Assembly (NCBI RefSeq): GCF_011801125.1
Contig: NZ_CP046171.1
Span: forward strand, 2,232,001 to 2,296,000
Origin: Nocardia brasiliensis
GTDB lineage: Bacteria; Actinomycetota; Actinomycetes; Mycobacteriales; Mycobacteriaceae
Length of the DNA stretch: 64,000 bases
Direction: 5' to 3'
How positions within the stretch are numbered: the stretch's first letter is position 1; every line of letters starts with the position of its first letter. A program made the translations under genes and the position numbers. Shown in pieces: positions 23,828-32,505 of this stretch. Below the pieces are notes generated by a model. That model did no database searches. It saw nothing but the letters and a program-made list of their open reading frames with translations, and was not told where the DNA came from.

Positions 23828-24912
23828 GTAATCGCGGAAGACCGCGTGCGGTCGACGGCTGCGGCGTCGACGTATTCCAGGTAGCCGCGCGAGGTGAAGC
23901 CGCGGCCTTGGAAGGTGCCGTGGCAGTGGTAGCCGATGATGTAGCCGCGTCCGACGCCGAAGCGCGGTGGTGAGTCGACGACGCCGTGCAGGATCAGGTC
24001 GGTGCCTGCCGTCCAGGTGAAACGGACGGGGAGGCGCATCGGTTTGCCGTAAGGGTCCACGGTGTCCTCCGCGGCGTACTCGGTGACCTCGAACCGGACC
24101 CGGTCGTGCGTGACCCAGGTGGGACCGCCCACCGAGCGGTGATAGGCCAGTGTCGCCAGCGGTTCACCCATGGCGTGGACATCGCACAGCAGTAGCTGCG
24201 TGCGGGCGTCGATGCCGACGACGTGGTAGGTGAAGAAATCGACCGGAACCTTTGCGGCCGGGCCGAACCGGCGGTCGAGCAGTCCGTGCGGGCCCAGGCA
24301 CGCGGCGTATTCGAAGGTGCCGACGCCCGACACCGCGGTGGTGTCGCCCGCGGCGGTGATCTGGCCGTCGTATTCGACGAGCAGACTCACGTGGTCATAG
24401 AGCGGGGTGCGGGCGAACCACGCGACCTGCCCGGTCGCGCGTAGTCGCAGTTCCGCGGTGAGGTGCTCGGTGCGGACCGAAACCCGGAAGTCCGGGTAGG
24501 CGCCGCTGATGCTGAGTTCGGTACCGAAATCCAAGCGGGACCCATCGGGCTCGAGCCGGCACTGCTCGGTCATCGAATAGGCGCGATAGAACGCGGCATC
24601 GGGCGCCGCGGTCGAAGTCGATACTGTCACGGTGTCGCGCGGGGTGGTCGTGACGGACTCGTCGTTGTCGAACGCGGTCGCGCCGAGCAGTCCCGCGAGC
24701 ACCATCGTGCTGAAGTAGCGGTGCGGTTCGGGCAGGTCGGGGAGCATCACGCCGTAGTGCGTCCATCCGTAGCGGTGCCCGCCGACGTGCGGTCGCAGCA
24801 TCTCCGGCCGGGTGAACGGCCGGCCGGTGGCGCGAATCGCCGACTTCGACAGGTACGGCATCGCGTGGAAGATCGCCGGTTTCACCGTCCGCCAGAAAAG
24901 GTTCGGTCGCAT
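23824..24912 (-). CDS. Conserved hypothetical protein of actinobacteria (lipocalin/AttH-like, possibly DUF6670)
   Basis: A 362-residue protein without signal peptide. It starts MRPNLFWRTVKPAIFHAMPY and is dominated by beta-strand-like segments (VSLLVEYDGQITA, VRFEVTEYAAEDTV, GYIIGYHCHGTFQGRGFTSRGYLEYVD). The pattern suggests a two-barrel lipocalin-like fold related to AttH/CrtC-type hydratases, but I cannot confirm the family. A 19-bp palindrome lies 45 bases upstream, similar to the one next to the HxlR gene, suggesting HxlR control. Confidence 0.6.
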   Translation of the reverse strand: MRPNLFWRTVKPAIFHAMPYLSKSAIRATGRPFTRPEMLRPHVGGHRYGWTHYGVMLPDLPEPHRYFSTMVLAGLLGATAFDNDESVTTTPRDTVTVSTSTAAPDAAFYRAYSMTEQCRLEPDGSRLDFGTELSISGAYPDFRVSVRTEHLTAELRLRATGQVAWFARTPLYDHVSLLVEYDGQITAAGDTTAVSGVGTFEYAACLGPHGLLDRRFGPAAKVPVDFFTYHVVGIDARTQLLLCDVHAMGEPLATLAYHRSVGGPTWVTHDRVRFEVTEYAAEDTVDPYGKPMRLPVRFTWTAGTDLILHGVVDSPPRFGVGRGYIIGYHCHGTFQGRGFTSRGYLEYVDAAAVDRTRSSAIT

Positions 24913-24956
24913 GGGTCGAACCCTACCCAGTCGACGGGGCGTTGCCTAGCGAAAAT

Positions 24957-24975
24957 CGGTTCGAATTTCGAACCG
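24957..24975. promoter_or_regulatory. 19-bp palindrome, candidate HxlR operator
   Basis: CGGTTCGAA-T-TTCGAACCG is a perfect 9-1-9 palindrome upstream of the 24912 start. It shares CGGTT...AACCG ends with the palindrome in front of the HxlR gene. Confidence 0.5.
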
Positions 24976-25037
24976 CTTGGTAGGGGTGGCCGACCTCCGC
25001 TGTGCGGTATTGGTTCAACGGGTGACGGAGTTCGGTG

Positions 25038-25409
25038 CTACGAGGACTGCTTGTCGGGGATGGCTTGCCGCGTCTCGAGGTGGTTCGCCCAACTGGCGGA
25101 CCAGAGCTTCAACGGTGCAAGTGCCAGTAGCAGGTCCGCGCCGAGCGGCGTGAGTGTGTATCGCCCGTCTTCGTCGGTCGCCGCCACGTCTACCTCGACG
25201 AACTCGCGCAATCGCGTGCTGAGCACGCTCGTGGAGATTCCCTCCAGTGCCCGGCGGAGATCGCGAAACCCGATCGCGTCACCGCGCAGTTCCCACAGAA
25301 CTCGGATCGCCCACCGCCGCCCCAGTAGATCGAACGCCGCCATCAACGGTTGCCCCGTGGTCGACCCACGGACCGCCGCGCCCGGCCTGGGAACTCGCGC
25401 CTCACCCAT
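25038..25409 (-). CDS. HxlR-family transcriptional regulator
   Basis: A 123-residue winged-helix protein. FDLLGRRWAIRVLWELRGDA opens the domain, FRDLRRALEGISTSVLSTRL is the recognition helix region, and the wing reads DGRYTLTPLGADLL. The usual HxlR cysteine near the N-terminus is absent. Members respond to aldehydes, quinones or other electrophiles. Palindromes with CGGTT/AACCG arms flank the gene on both sides, so autoregulation plus control of the 362-residue neighbour is likely. Confidence 0.88.
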   Translation of the reverse strand: MGEARVPRPGAAVRGSTTGQPLMAAFDLLGRRWAIRVLWELRGDAIGFRDLRRALEGISTSVLSTRLREFVEVDVAATDEDGRYTLTPLGADLLLALAPLKLWSASWANHLETRQAIPDKQSS

Positions 25410-25437
25410 CCGCCCAGCCTACTGGCTCCATAGTGGT

Positions 25438-25453
25438 TCGGTTTTCAAACCGA
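25438..25453. promoter_or_regulatory. Palindrome, candidate HxlR operator
   Basis: TCGGTTT-TC-AAACCGA is a perfect 7-2-7 palindrome 28 bases upstream of the HxlR start and also upstream of a divergent remnant. It shares half-site CGGTT with the palindrome at 24957. Confidence 0.5.
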
Positions 25454-25454
25454 T

Positions 25455-25620
25455 GAGCCGATACTCAGCACTGCGGCGGGGGTGGGGCCGACCCTTCGGC
25501 GAGCTGGCGATGACGGCGGCCGCCGGGGACCGTGCGAGGTGCACGATCTATGACGAGCGGGTCTCTTATGCGCAGGCGCACGCGAAGTTTTAGGTCGCGC
25601 TGCAGGGCGTCGGACACCGT
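25455..25620 (+). pseudogene. Possible N-terminal remnant of an AMP-dependent acyl-CoA synthetase
   Basis: The frame reads [20 protein letters not shown] and [12 protein letters not shown], then TAG, then VALQGVGHR. This follows the start of many fatty-acid CoA ligases (GxLxxxxAxxxGxRxAxxxxxxxxTYAEL). It stops after about 45 codons and the remainder is lost. Divergent from HxlR and beside its palindrome, it may have been the original target. The similarity is short. Confidence 0.35.
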
Positions 25621-25709
25621 TGATCCCTGAACCGGGCTGGCGGGATGCGTTTGTGCTGGTGAGGGTGGTGGGCGGTAGTCTGGCCGTTCATCGGAGCAGA
25701 GGAGCGTGG

Positions 25710-25991
25710 GTGTTCAAGGTCAACGAGTACTTCGACGGGACGGTCAAGTCGCTGGCGTTCGAGACGGCGGACGGACCGGCGACCGTCGGGGTGATGGCGC
25801 CGGGGACGTACCAGTTCGGGACCTCGCAGCTGGAGATCATGCAGGTGGTTTCGGGCGCGCTGACCGTCAAACTGCCCGGCTCCGACGAGTTCGTGACCTA
25901 CTCGGCCGGCGAGAAGTTCGAGGTGCCCGCGGACAGCAAGTTCGACGTCGAGGTGGCCGTCGCCACGGCGTACCTGTGCGAGTACCGCTGA
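25710..25991 (+). CDS. ppnP: Pyrimidine/purine nucleoside phosphorylase PpnP
   Basis: A 93-residue single-cupin protein, matching the 94 residues of E. coli PpnP (YaiE). Diagnostic pieces are [45 protein letters not shown] and a C-terminal [14 protein letters not shown]...YLCEYR. PpnP phosphorolyses several nucleosides to base and ribose-1-phosphate. The GTG start follows GAGGAG at a good distance, and the protein begins MFKVNEYF as in the family. Confidence 0.93.
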   Translation: MFKVNEYFDGTVKSLAFETADGPATVGVMAPGTYQFGTSQLEIMQVVSGALTVKLPGSDEFVTYSAGEKFEVPADSKFDVEVAVATAYLCEYR

Positions 25992-26216
25992 GGTAGTTGT
26001 TCGATCAGGTCAGTGGGGACGCCGGTTGCCTTGCGGTGCAGGGGAGTCGGGTCGATTGATGTCGCTGACCTGAATCGGATCCGGGGCGTCCTGGTTGAAC
26101 TGGTGTGTCGTGCGCCCGTTGTGTTTACGCCCCGTGTACTACGGTGACCCATTCGAGGGGATGGATCTCGCCGGGAGGTTCAGCGGTGCGTTGGGCAGAT
26201 GCGGTGCCGACGTTGC

Positions 26217-26612
26217 CTATTCGTCCAGGAGCCCCTGTTCGCGAAGGTGGCTGAAAATCAATCGATCAACGGGCGACACGTGTTCGCGGTCGGAATCGAC
26301 CGACCACACGACCTCGGCAATCTCACTTGCGGCTTGGATATCTCCGGTGAACTCCGCTGTGTAGCAAGTCATTCGAACGGTAACGCCTTCGGGATGGCCA
26401 TGGGCTCGAGCTTCGAATGTGCCGACGTGGCGCGCGGTTGCGGGATCGATGCGAACGGTCAACTCCTCCCGCACCTCGCGTGCCAGCGTTTCGGTGTCGG
26501 ATTCGCCGGGCTCCCGCTTCCCACCGGGCAGGTAGTAGACATCTTTGCCGTGGGATCGGGTGCTCAGCACTTTGCCGTTGACCAGATGTATCCAGGCCAC
26601 CTTGTCGATCAT
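26217..26612 (-). CDS. Nudix hydrolase
   Basis: A 131-residue pyrophosphohydrolase. The Nudix box spans about residues 33-55: GGKREPGESDTETLAREVRE continuing with EL, which fits G-x5-E-x7-R-E-U-x-E-E. It starts with MIDKVAWIHLVNGKVLSTRS, a typical first strand. The substrate (oxidised nucleotide, NDP-sugar or similar) cannot be told. The ATG follows AGGAGGAA. Confidence 0.92.
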   Translation of the reverse strand: MIDKVAWIHLVNGKVLSTRSHGKDVYYLPGGKREPGESDTETLAREVREELTVRIDPATARHVGTFEARAHGHPEGVTVRMTCYTAEFTGDIQAASEIAEVVWSVDSDREHVSPVDRLIFSHLREQGLLDE

Positions 26613-27147
26613 GTCGCTGTTCCTCCTGGAGGGTGCGGTGCTGTCGGCAACGCTACTGCCGATTGCTGTCGACAATTGAGCGAGGCGACCAGATTCGTGG
26701 CTCCGTGACGAACATTGTCGTGGGTGCGTTTCTCGGTGTCACCGAAGTCGGCCGGCGGCAGCGGCTGAGTGCGGGCTAAGCCTCGAGCGGCGTGAGTGCC
26801 TGGCTCGGACCATGCGCCAGCATGTCGCACACGCGCTGCACCCACCGCGCCGTGGGCTGCCGCGCGCGTTCCGATCACTGTTGGCCGCGTTCCCGTTCAC
26901 CCGTCGGTCGCGCTTTTCTCTCTGGCGAGCCCGGGGCAATCATCCCCTGACCAGCCCGTTCAGGAACCGTTCAGCGGCTGGTGAGCCCGCTCGCACATCA
27001 TCGTTCGTGGGTGCCGGAAGCCCTGCGTCACAAACGCGTAAGGGGTCGTCGTGCCGAAACCCGCACTGGCCGCGACGGAGTCGCAGGCCCTGATGCCTCG
27101 ACCCCGGCGCCCACTCATCGGATTCACCAGAAAGGCCCTGCTCGACC
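26613..27147. other. Gene-free stretch between Nudix and alpha/beta hydrolase genes
   Basis: No credible gene, RNA or repeat is visible in these 535 bases. Short open frames on both strands have no start signal and an Arg/Pro/Ala-biased composition typical of spurious frames. Promoters for both neighbours must lie here, but no clear box stands out. Confidence 0.5.
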
Positions 27148-27987
27148 ATGAATACCTCCCGCAAGCGGCTCGGTTTCGGACGCACCGTGCTGATCACCTC
27201 GACAGTCGTGTTGGGGCTGGCGGCTACGGCATGCTCGGCCAATGCCGACGACAAGACCCCGGTGGCGGCACCGGCGGTCAAGCCTGCGGTGCTGCTCGTG
27301 CACGGCGCGTTCGCCGATGCCTCGAGTTGGAGCAAGGTGGCTGATCGGCTGCAGCGTGACGGCTATCTGGTGCGTTCGGCCGCGGTTCCGTTGCGCGGAC
27401 TCACCTACGACGCGGCTTATGTCCGCGGCATTTTGGATGGGATGCCCGATAAGACCCTCGTGGTCGGGCACTCCTACGGCGGTGCCGTGATCACCAATGC
27501 CGCAACGGGTTCGCCGAAGGCGGCCGGTCTGGTCTACATCGCCGCGTTCGCCCCGGACCAGGGCGAGAGTCTCGGTGAACTCGACGGCCGGTTCGGCGGG
27601 CCCGCCACCAAAATCACTGTGCCGCACGAGTACCCGCTGACGGACGGGCAGGGCAGCGCGCCCGAGCTGAGCATCGCCGCGGACAAGTTCGGCGAGTTCT
27701 TCGCGCAGGATCTGCCCGCGGGGGAGTCGGCGGTGCTTGCCGCCGGGCAGCGCCCGATCGCGGTCGCGTCGTTCACCGACAAGACCGCTGAGCCCGCCTG
27801 GAAATCGCTGCCGAGCTGGACCCTGGTCGCCGCGGACGATCGGATGATTCCACCCGCGGGACAGCGTGAGATGGCGGCCAGGATCAAGGCGACCGTCGTC
27901 GAAAGCCCCGGCAGCCACGCGATCGCGTTGTCCCAGCCGCAGGCCGTCGTCGACCTCATCGAAACCGCCGCCGCAGCGGTCGGCTGA
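27148..27987 (+). CDS. Secreted or lipid-anchored alpha/beta hydrolase
   Basis: A 279-residue protein with a signal peptide (basic MNTSRKRLGFGRT, hydrophobic 14-28) and a cysteine at about 29 in LAATAC that could be a poor lipobox. The hydrolase core has LLVHGAFADASSW near residue 50, the nucleophile elbow GHSYGG near 110 and a late histidine in SPGSHAIALSQP. The pattern is that of the EstC-type esterases. It should act on esters outside the cytoplasm. The upstream 500 bases are empty, so it is probably monocistronic. Confidence 0.85.
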   Translation: MNTSRKRLGFGRTVLITSTVVLGLAATACSANADDKTPVAAPAVKPAVLLVHGAFADASSWSKVADRLQRDGYLVRSAAVPLRGLTYDAAYVRGILDGMPDKTLVVGHSYGGAVITNAATGSPKAAGLVYIAAFAPDQGESLGELDGRFGGPATKITVPHEYPLTDGQGSAPELSIAADKFGEFFAQDLPAGESAVLAAGQRPIAVASFTDKTAEPAWKSLPSWTLVAADDRMIPPAGQREMAARIKATVVESPGSHAIALSQPQAVVDLIETAAAAVG

Positions 27988-28174
27988 GCTCAGCCGGTGA
28001 CCGTGCCGCGCGCCGGACCAGCGGCGGGCGGCACGGCGCGACGTGCGCAATCGGCTGACGGACAAGGCAATTGACCCCTCCGCTGGTCCGGTCGACGGTT
28101 CGGTACGGTGGTTGTGATGGGGCAGCCGGGCGCCTCATGGCTCGACCGGGCGGTTCGCGGAGTGGGGAGACAGC

Positions 28175-29398
28175 ATGGCCGATATCGAGGCGCAGGATCG
28201 GATCGAGGACATCGGCGCGGACTTCTACACCGATCCGCACACTTACTACCGGCGCTGGCGGGAGCACGGCCCGGTGGTCAGGGTGCGCTTCCCGACCGGA
28301 ATGCCGGTGTGGTTGATCGTCAGGTATGCCGAGGCGCGGGCCGCGCTGGCCGACGCGCGGTTGCACAAGAGCCTGGCGGGAGTCGTGGAGGTGCAACGCC
28401 GCAAGACACCCGACCTGACGCTGAACGGCGATCTGCTGATGCTGGCTTCGCACATGCTGAACTCCGATCCGCCCGACCACACGCGGCTGCGCAAGATGGT
28501 GAACAAGACCTTCACCACGCGCCGGGTGGCGGCGATGCGGCCCCGGCTCGAGCAGATCACCGCCGCGCTGCTGGACGACATGGCGGGCCACGACGAGGTC
28601 GACCTGCTGGAGGTGTTCGCGACGCCGCTGCCGGTCACGGTGATCTGCGAGCTGCTCGGCGTGCCGTTCGCGGACCGCGACACCTTCCAATACTGGACGA
28701 AAGTGCTGGTCGGGGCGGTTGGCGGGGTGGAGGAACGGCGTCGTTGCGGTGCCGAGATCGCGCCGTACCTGCGTGCGCTGGCGCAGGCCAAGCGGGTCGA
28801 ACCGGGCGAGGACCTGCTCTCCGGTCTGGTGCAGACCAGGGCCGATGGCGACCAGCTGTCCGACGAGGAGGTGGTCTCCATGGTCTTCCTGCTGCTGATC
28901 GCAGGCCATGAGACCACCGTCAACCTCATCAGCAATGGCACCTATTCGTTGCTGCGCAACGAATCCCAGTTCCAAGCCCTGCGCACGGACCCGGCGGCGA
29001 TCCCGGCGGCGATCGAGGAGTTCCTGCGTTTCGAGGGCCCGGTCGATTGGGCGACCGTGCGCTACACCGCCGAGCCGATGGTGGTCGGCGAAACCGAGAT
29101 CCCCGCAGGCGAATTCGTGTATGTCTCGCTCAATGCCGCGAACCGGGATCCGGCCAGGTGGGCCGATCCCGAAAAGGTCGACGTGACCGGCGAGACGGCC
29201 GGGCACCTGGCGTTCGGTCACGGCATCCACTTCTGCGTCGGCGCGCCGCTGGCCCGGCTCGAAGCCGAGATCGCGTTCACCGCTCTGCTGCAACGATTCC
29301 CGGACATGCGACTGGCCGTCGACGAGTCCGAGCTGCGCTGGCAGCCGAGCTTGCTCATTCGCGGCCTCGAAGCCCTCCCGGTCCGACTACATGGCTAG
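28175..29398 (+). CDS. Cytochrome P450
   Basis: A 407-residue soluble bacterial P450. The I-helix reads LLLIAGHETTVN near residue 245, the K-helix ExxR is EEFLR near 285 and the heme-binding loop FGHGIHFCVGAPLARLE places the cysteine ligand at about 354. The layout is close to CYP107-type hydroxylases, but no subfamily is assigned. No ferredoxin gene is next to it. Its 3' end overlaps the convergent NAD(P)H dehydrogenase by 12 bases. Confidence 0.93.
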   Translation: MADIEAQDRIEDIGADFYTDPHTYYRRWREHGPVVRVRFPTGMPVWLIVRYAEARAALADARLHKSLAGVVEVQRRKTPDLTLNGDLLMLASHMLNSDPPDHTRLRKMVNKTFTTRRVAAMRPRLEQITAALLDDMAGHDEVDLLEVFATPLPVTVICELLGVPFADRDTFQYWTKVLVGAVGGVEERRRCGAEIAPYLRALAQAKRVEPGEDLLSGLVQTRADGDQLSDEEVVSMVFLLLIAGHETTVNLISNGTYSLLRNESQFQALRTDPAAIPAAIEEFLRFEGPVDWATVRYTAEPMVVGETEIPAGEFVYVSLNAANRDPARWADPEKVDVTGETAGHLAFGHGIHFCVGAPLARLEAEIAFTALLQRFPDMRLAVDESELRWQPSLLIRGLEALPVRLHG

Positions 29399-30037
29399 TG
29401 CCCTGAGCTTCCGGTCGGCCGCGCGCTGCGCGCGGTGGGCGAGGTCGGCCCCCCGTTCGAAGCCCTGCGCGGCGAGTTCCTGATGGGTCTGCGGGTCGTC
29501 GGTTTCACTGCCGTAGAGGAATCGCAGTGTGGACGTGGCGATCTGCGAGTATCCCGCGATGCCGTGGCGCAGTTGCAGCTCCATCGCCTCCCGGTAGCCA
29601 CGGCGCTCATAGGTGCCCTCGCCGACGCCGGCGATCGCGATGAAGTGCAATTCGTCGACGGCACTGCCGCTTTCGGTCGCGGGATTCTCATAAGCCCAGC
29701 GGCGGCTGAACACCCGATCGATCCAGCCCTTCGCGAGGGCGGGCACGGACCACCAATACACCGGGAACAGCAGCGCGACGACGTCGGCGGATTCGATCAG
29801 CTCCTGTTCGCGGCGCACGTCGTCCGGGACCTCGCCGCGGAGCCGGTGCACCGCGAGGTCGGCCGCCGTGAAGACCGGGTCGAAGCCGGTCGCGGTCAAG
29901 TCATGCGTGCGAGCGTCGGTGGTGCCGCTCGACTGGATACCCTGCTCGACCGCGCGGGTGATGGTCCAGGTGGCCGAATCGTGGTCGGGGTGCGCGACCA
30001 CGAGCAGGACGTTCGGTCGGCTCGATTCGTTCGTCAT
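29387..30037 (-). CDS. NAD(P)H:quinone oxidoreductase, flavodoxin-like fold
   Basis: A 216-residue NQO/MdaB/KefF-type protein. It begins NVLLVVAHPDHDSATWTITR, then VALLFPVYWWSVPALAKGWIDRVFSRRWAY near residue 88, and has HFIAIAGVGEGTYERRG near 130. It reduces quinones by two electrons with FMN or FAD. It is divergent from a MerR regulator with a TGACAT/ATGTCA palindrome between, a common arrangement for oxidant-induced reductases. Confidence 0.9.
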   Translation of the reverse strand: MTNESSRPNVLLVVAHPDHDSATWTITRAVEQGIQSSGTTDARTHDLTATGFDPVFTAADLAVHRLRGEVPDDVRREQELIESADVVALLFPVYWWSVPALAKGWIDRVFSRRWAYENPATESGSAVDELHFIAIAGVGEGTYERRGYREAMELQLRHGIAGYSQIATSTLRFLYGSETDDPQTHQELAAQGFERGADLAHRAQRAADRKLRALAM

Positions 30038-30054
30038 ACGGCGAAGGTAAAGTA

Positions 30055-30074
30055 TGACATCAACGTCAATGTCA
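30055..30074. promoter_or_regulatory. Palindrome between NQO and MerR genes
   Basis: TGACAT, eight bases and ATGTCA form a perfect inverted repeat in the 50-base divergent region. On the minus strand it overlaps a TTGACA -35 box. It is the likely binding site of the adjacent MerR regulator. Confidence 0.5.
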
Positions 30075-30087
30075 AGGAGCGAGTCGG

Positions 30088-30450
30088 GTGCGGATCAGTG
30101 ATCTGGCCGAAGCCACCGGTGCGAGTCCGCGCATGTTGCGGCACTACGAGAACGCGGGCGTGCTGACGCCCGAGCGCGATCCGAACGGCTATCGGCACTA
30201 TCGGCCCGAGGACATCAAGACGGTGCACGATATCCGCTGTCTACTCGGCTCGGGGTTGTCGTTGGCCGAGGCCGCCGAGCTGATCCACATCGCCTGCACC
30301 GCGCCGCAGACCGCGACCGACGCCGATCGTGCGGCGGTGCTGGCCCAGCTCGACGAACGCCGCAAGCAGCTGGACATGGGCATCGAGCGGCTCCTCGTCG
30401 AACGCGCCAGCCTCGGCCAGCTCCGTGCGGATATCGCGGCCGGCCGGTAA
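30088..30450 (+). CDS. MerR-family transcriptional regulator
   Basis: A 120-residue MerR protein: N-terminal HTH VRISDLAEATGASPRMLRHY and ENAGVLTPERDPNGYRHY, then the dimerisation coiled coil and a short C-terminus with one Cys (IHIACTAP). There is no metal-binding cysteine set, so it is of the redox or drug type rather than mercury. GTG start preceded by AAGGAG. It is divergent from the quinone reductase gene, the expected target. Confidence 0.92.
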   Translation: MRISDLAEATGASPRMLRHYENAGVLTPERDPNGYRHYRPEDIKTVHDIRCLLGSGLSLAEAAELIHIACTAPQTATDADRAAVLAQLDERRKQLDMGIERLLVERASLGQLRADIAAGR

Positions 30451-30473
30451 CCCACACGCCCTACACTGACGGC

Positions 30474-30815
30474 GTGTCTGTACGACAGCTGATCGCTGTG
30501 TCAATGTTCGCTCTGCTCGCTCCGTTCGGCGCGACCGGCTGCACCGCGGAGGGCCAGGGCGCCAAGACCGAATGCAACTTCGGCGGCTGCACCGTGACCT
30601 TCGCGCGCGGCGTGGACGCCAAGGCCAGCATCCTCGGTGTCGACGCGGAACTGGTTGCCGTCAACGGGAATACGGTCAGCCTGCGGGTCGCGGGTCAGGA
30701 GGTGAGCGTGCCGCTCGGTGAGACCCAGCCCGCCGACGGCGTCAACGCCACGGTGCAGGAGGTCACCAATGACAAAGTCGTGGTGAAGTTCTCGACCGGG
30801 ATCACCACGGGCTGA
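30474..30815 (+). CDS. Exported small protein, probable lipoprotein
   Basis: A 113-residue protein with an N-terminal signal (MSVRQLIAVSMFALLAPFGA) ending in ATGC, where Cys23 may be lipidated. The mature part has two more cysteines (ECNFGGCTV) and then mainly predicted beta structure (SILGVDAELVAVNGNTVSLRV; EVTNDKVVVKFST). No family is recognised, but it resembles small surface proteins of actinomycetes. The GTG start is 23 bases after the MerR stop and a strong terminator follows. Confidence 0.65.
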   Translation: MSVRQLIAVSMFALLAPFGATGCTAEGQGAKTECNFGGCTVTFARGVDAKASILGVDAELVAVNGNTVSLRVAGQEVSVPLGETQPADGVNATVQEVTNDKVVVKFSTGITTG

Positions 30816-30826
30816 CGAGCACAGTG

Positions 30827-30867
30827 GGCAGGCCAGAGCGGGAAACTCCCACTCTGGCCTGCCTTTT
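30827..30867 (+). terminator. Rho-independent terminator
   Basis: GGCAGGCCAGAG pairs with CTCTGGCCTGCC over 12 bases around an inner GGG/CCC stem, followed directly by TTTT. It ends the merR-lipoprotein unit and faces the convergent M1 peptidase gene. Confidence 0.85.
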
Positions 30868-30902
30868 CGGGGTTGGCGTGACCGCCGGCGGTTAGGGCGG
30901 TG

Positions 30903-32459
30903 TCACCTCCGGTCCCCGAGTCCGAAGGGCCAATCCCCGGCAGGATCGGGCACTTCGGGGCTCTGTTGCAGACCTTGGCTGCCGAGGCTGCCCGGGTAGA
31001 GATACTTGGAGGCGGGCCGCCGCCTACCGTTCAGCCAGGCGTCGAAGAACCCGGTCAGGTCCTCCTTGGTCCGGGACTGGACGAACTGGCGCAACTCCGG
31101 GATCGAGGCGTTGCCGTGCCGATGGCTCTGCGCGAAATCGCGGACGGCGGTGAAGAAGACGTCATCACCGATGGCGCGGCGCAGCGCGTGCAGGAACAGC
31201 GGACCGCGGGAGTACACGGTGGTGAACTCCCTGCCCTTGCCCGGGTCGTACAGCGGTGTCGCCCAAACATTTTGCTGGTCGGCGCGGGCAAGGGCGCTGC
31301 GATAGATCTGGTCTGCGTTGCGGTGGTCGATCCGTTCCGGCCACAGGATGTCGGCGGTGTAGCTGGCGAAGCACTCGTTGAGGCAGACGTCGCGCCAATC
31401 CTTGATCGACACCGAGTCACCCCACCACTGATGGGCGTTCTCGTGGATGACCGTGTTCAGGTCGGTCCACGGCGCGTAGATCGGCCGGGTCTGGGTCTCC
31501 AGCGAGAACTGCAGGTTGGTGTCCACGTAGATGCCGCCGCCGGATTCGAACGGGTACGGCCCGTAGAGCTGTTCGGCGAGGCCTAGCACGGCGGGCAGCT
31601 TCTTCTCCAGCTCCTGCTTGTTCCTCGCCGACGGCGCGAAGAAGCTCTCCAAAGGCGTTTTGCCCGAGAGGTTCTGGTTGAGGCGGGTGAATTTGTCGAT
31701 GGCGACCGTGGTCAGGTAGCCGACGATCGGGTCCTTCGCCTGCCAGGTGACGGTGTGCTTGCCCGAACCCGCGGGCGTGTCGGAGGTGCGCACTCCGTTC
31801 GACGCGACGTCCCAGCCGGTCGGCACGGTGGCGCGCACGGTTATGGTGGACTTGTCCAGCGGTGTGTCGTTCAGCGGGAACCACGTGGTGGCCGAATGCG
31901 GTTCGCCCGCGGCGAAGGCGCCGCCGCTCGGCGAGTAGGTCCAGCCGTTGCCCTTGGTGTCCGGTGCGGTGCCCGCGTAGTCGACGACGACCTTGAACGG
32001 CTGCCCGGTCGGCAGCGCGGCACTCGGGGTCACCACCAGTTCGTGCTCGCCTTCGCGGGTGAAGCGGGCGGTTTGACCGTTGACGGTGACGGAGCCGACC
32101 GCGGGACCGGCGAAATCGAGATTGAACCTGGAAAGGTCCTGTGTCGCTTTCGCGGTGATCGTGGTCTTGCCCGTCAACCGGTGGCTCGACGGGTTGTAGT
32201 CGATGGCGACGTCGTAGTCGAGCGCGTCGTACCCGCCGTTGCCGTCCTTCGGGTAGTACGGATCACCCAGGCCGTCGGATCCCGGAGTTCCTGCGGCGGA
32301 GACCGATTCGCCGGGCGCCCGCGGCGCGGGGTCGGCCAGTACCGGCGCGCCCGTCGCCACGAGGGTGGCCGCGACGGCCGCAACGGAGATGACCGCGGGT
32401 CGGGACCGCAGTAACGCGGGGATCGGCAGGTACCTGCCCGATGGTTTTCTGATTCGCAT
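30903..32459 (-). CDS. Secreted M1-family metallopeptidase
   Basis: A 518-residue aminopeptidase-like protein. A signal peptide covers roughly residues 1-42 (SVAAVAATLVATGAPVLA). The zinc site is H339-ENA-H343 with the third ligand Glu 19 residues further (HExxH-x18-E), and a catalytic Tyr lies in YSRGPLFLHAL. The usual GAMEN is replaced by SLETQTRP, as in other secreted actinobacterial M1 enzymes. The N-terminal 230 residues form the saddle-like beta domain. A TTG nine bases upstream is less likely as start. It follows a propeptide-like gene at 46 bases. Confidence 0.92.
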   Translation of the reverse strand: MRIRKPSGRYLPIPALLRSRPAVISVAAVAATLVATGAPVLADPAPRAPGESVSAAGTPGSDGLGDPYYPKDGNGGYDALDYDVAIDYNPSSHRLTGKTTITAKATQDLSRFNLDFAGPAVGSVTVNGQTARFTREGEHELVVTPSAALPTGQPFKVVVDYAGTAPDTKGNGWTYSPSGGAFAAGEPHSATTWFPLNDTPLDKSTITVRATVPTGWDVASNGVRTSDTPAGSGKHTVTWQAKDPIVGYLTTVAIDKFTRLNQNLSGKTPLESFFAPSARNKQELEKKLPAVLGLAEQLYGPYPFESGGGIYVDTNLQFSLETQTRPIYAPWTDLNTVIHENAHQWWGDSVSIKDWRDVCLNECFASYTADILWPERIDHRNADQIYRSALARADQQNVWATPLYDPGKGREFTTVYSRGPLFLHALRRAIGDDVFFTAVRDFAQSHRHGNASIPELRQFVQSRTKEDLTGFFDAWLNGRRRPASKYLYPGSLGSQGLQQSPEVPDPAGDWPFGLGDRR

Positions 32460-32505
32460 GGGACACAACCATTTCGGTAGAGGGCGTAGTGCTGGACGCG
32501 ACGGT

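Noticed and set aside
26613..27147. Open frames of 60-93 codons on both strands
   Set aside because: No ribosome site, atypical composition and no recognisable domain; treated as intergenic.
30474..30815. Assignment to a named lipoprotein family
   Set aside because: Only a signal peptide and beta-rich sequence are visible; no family motif supports a name.
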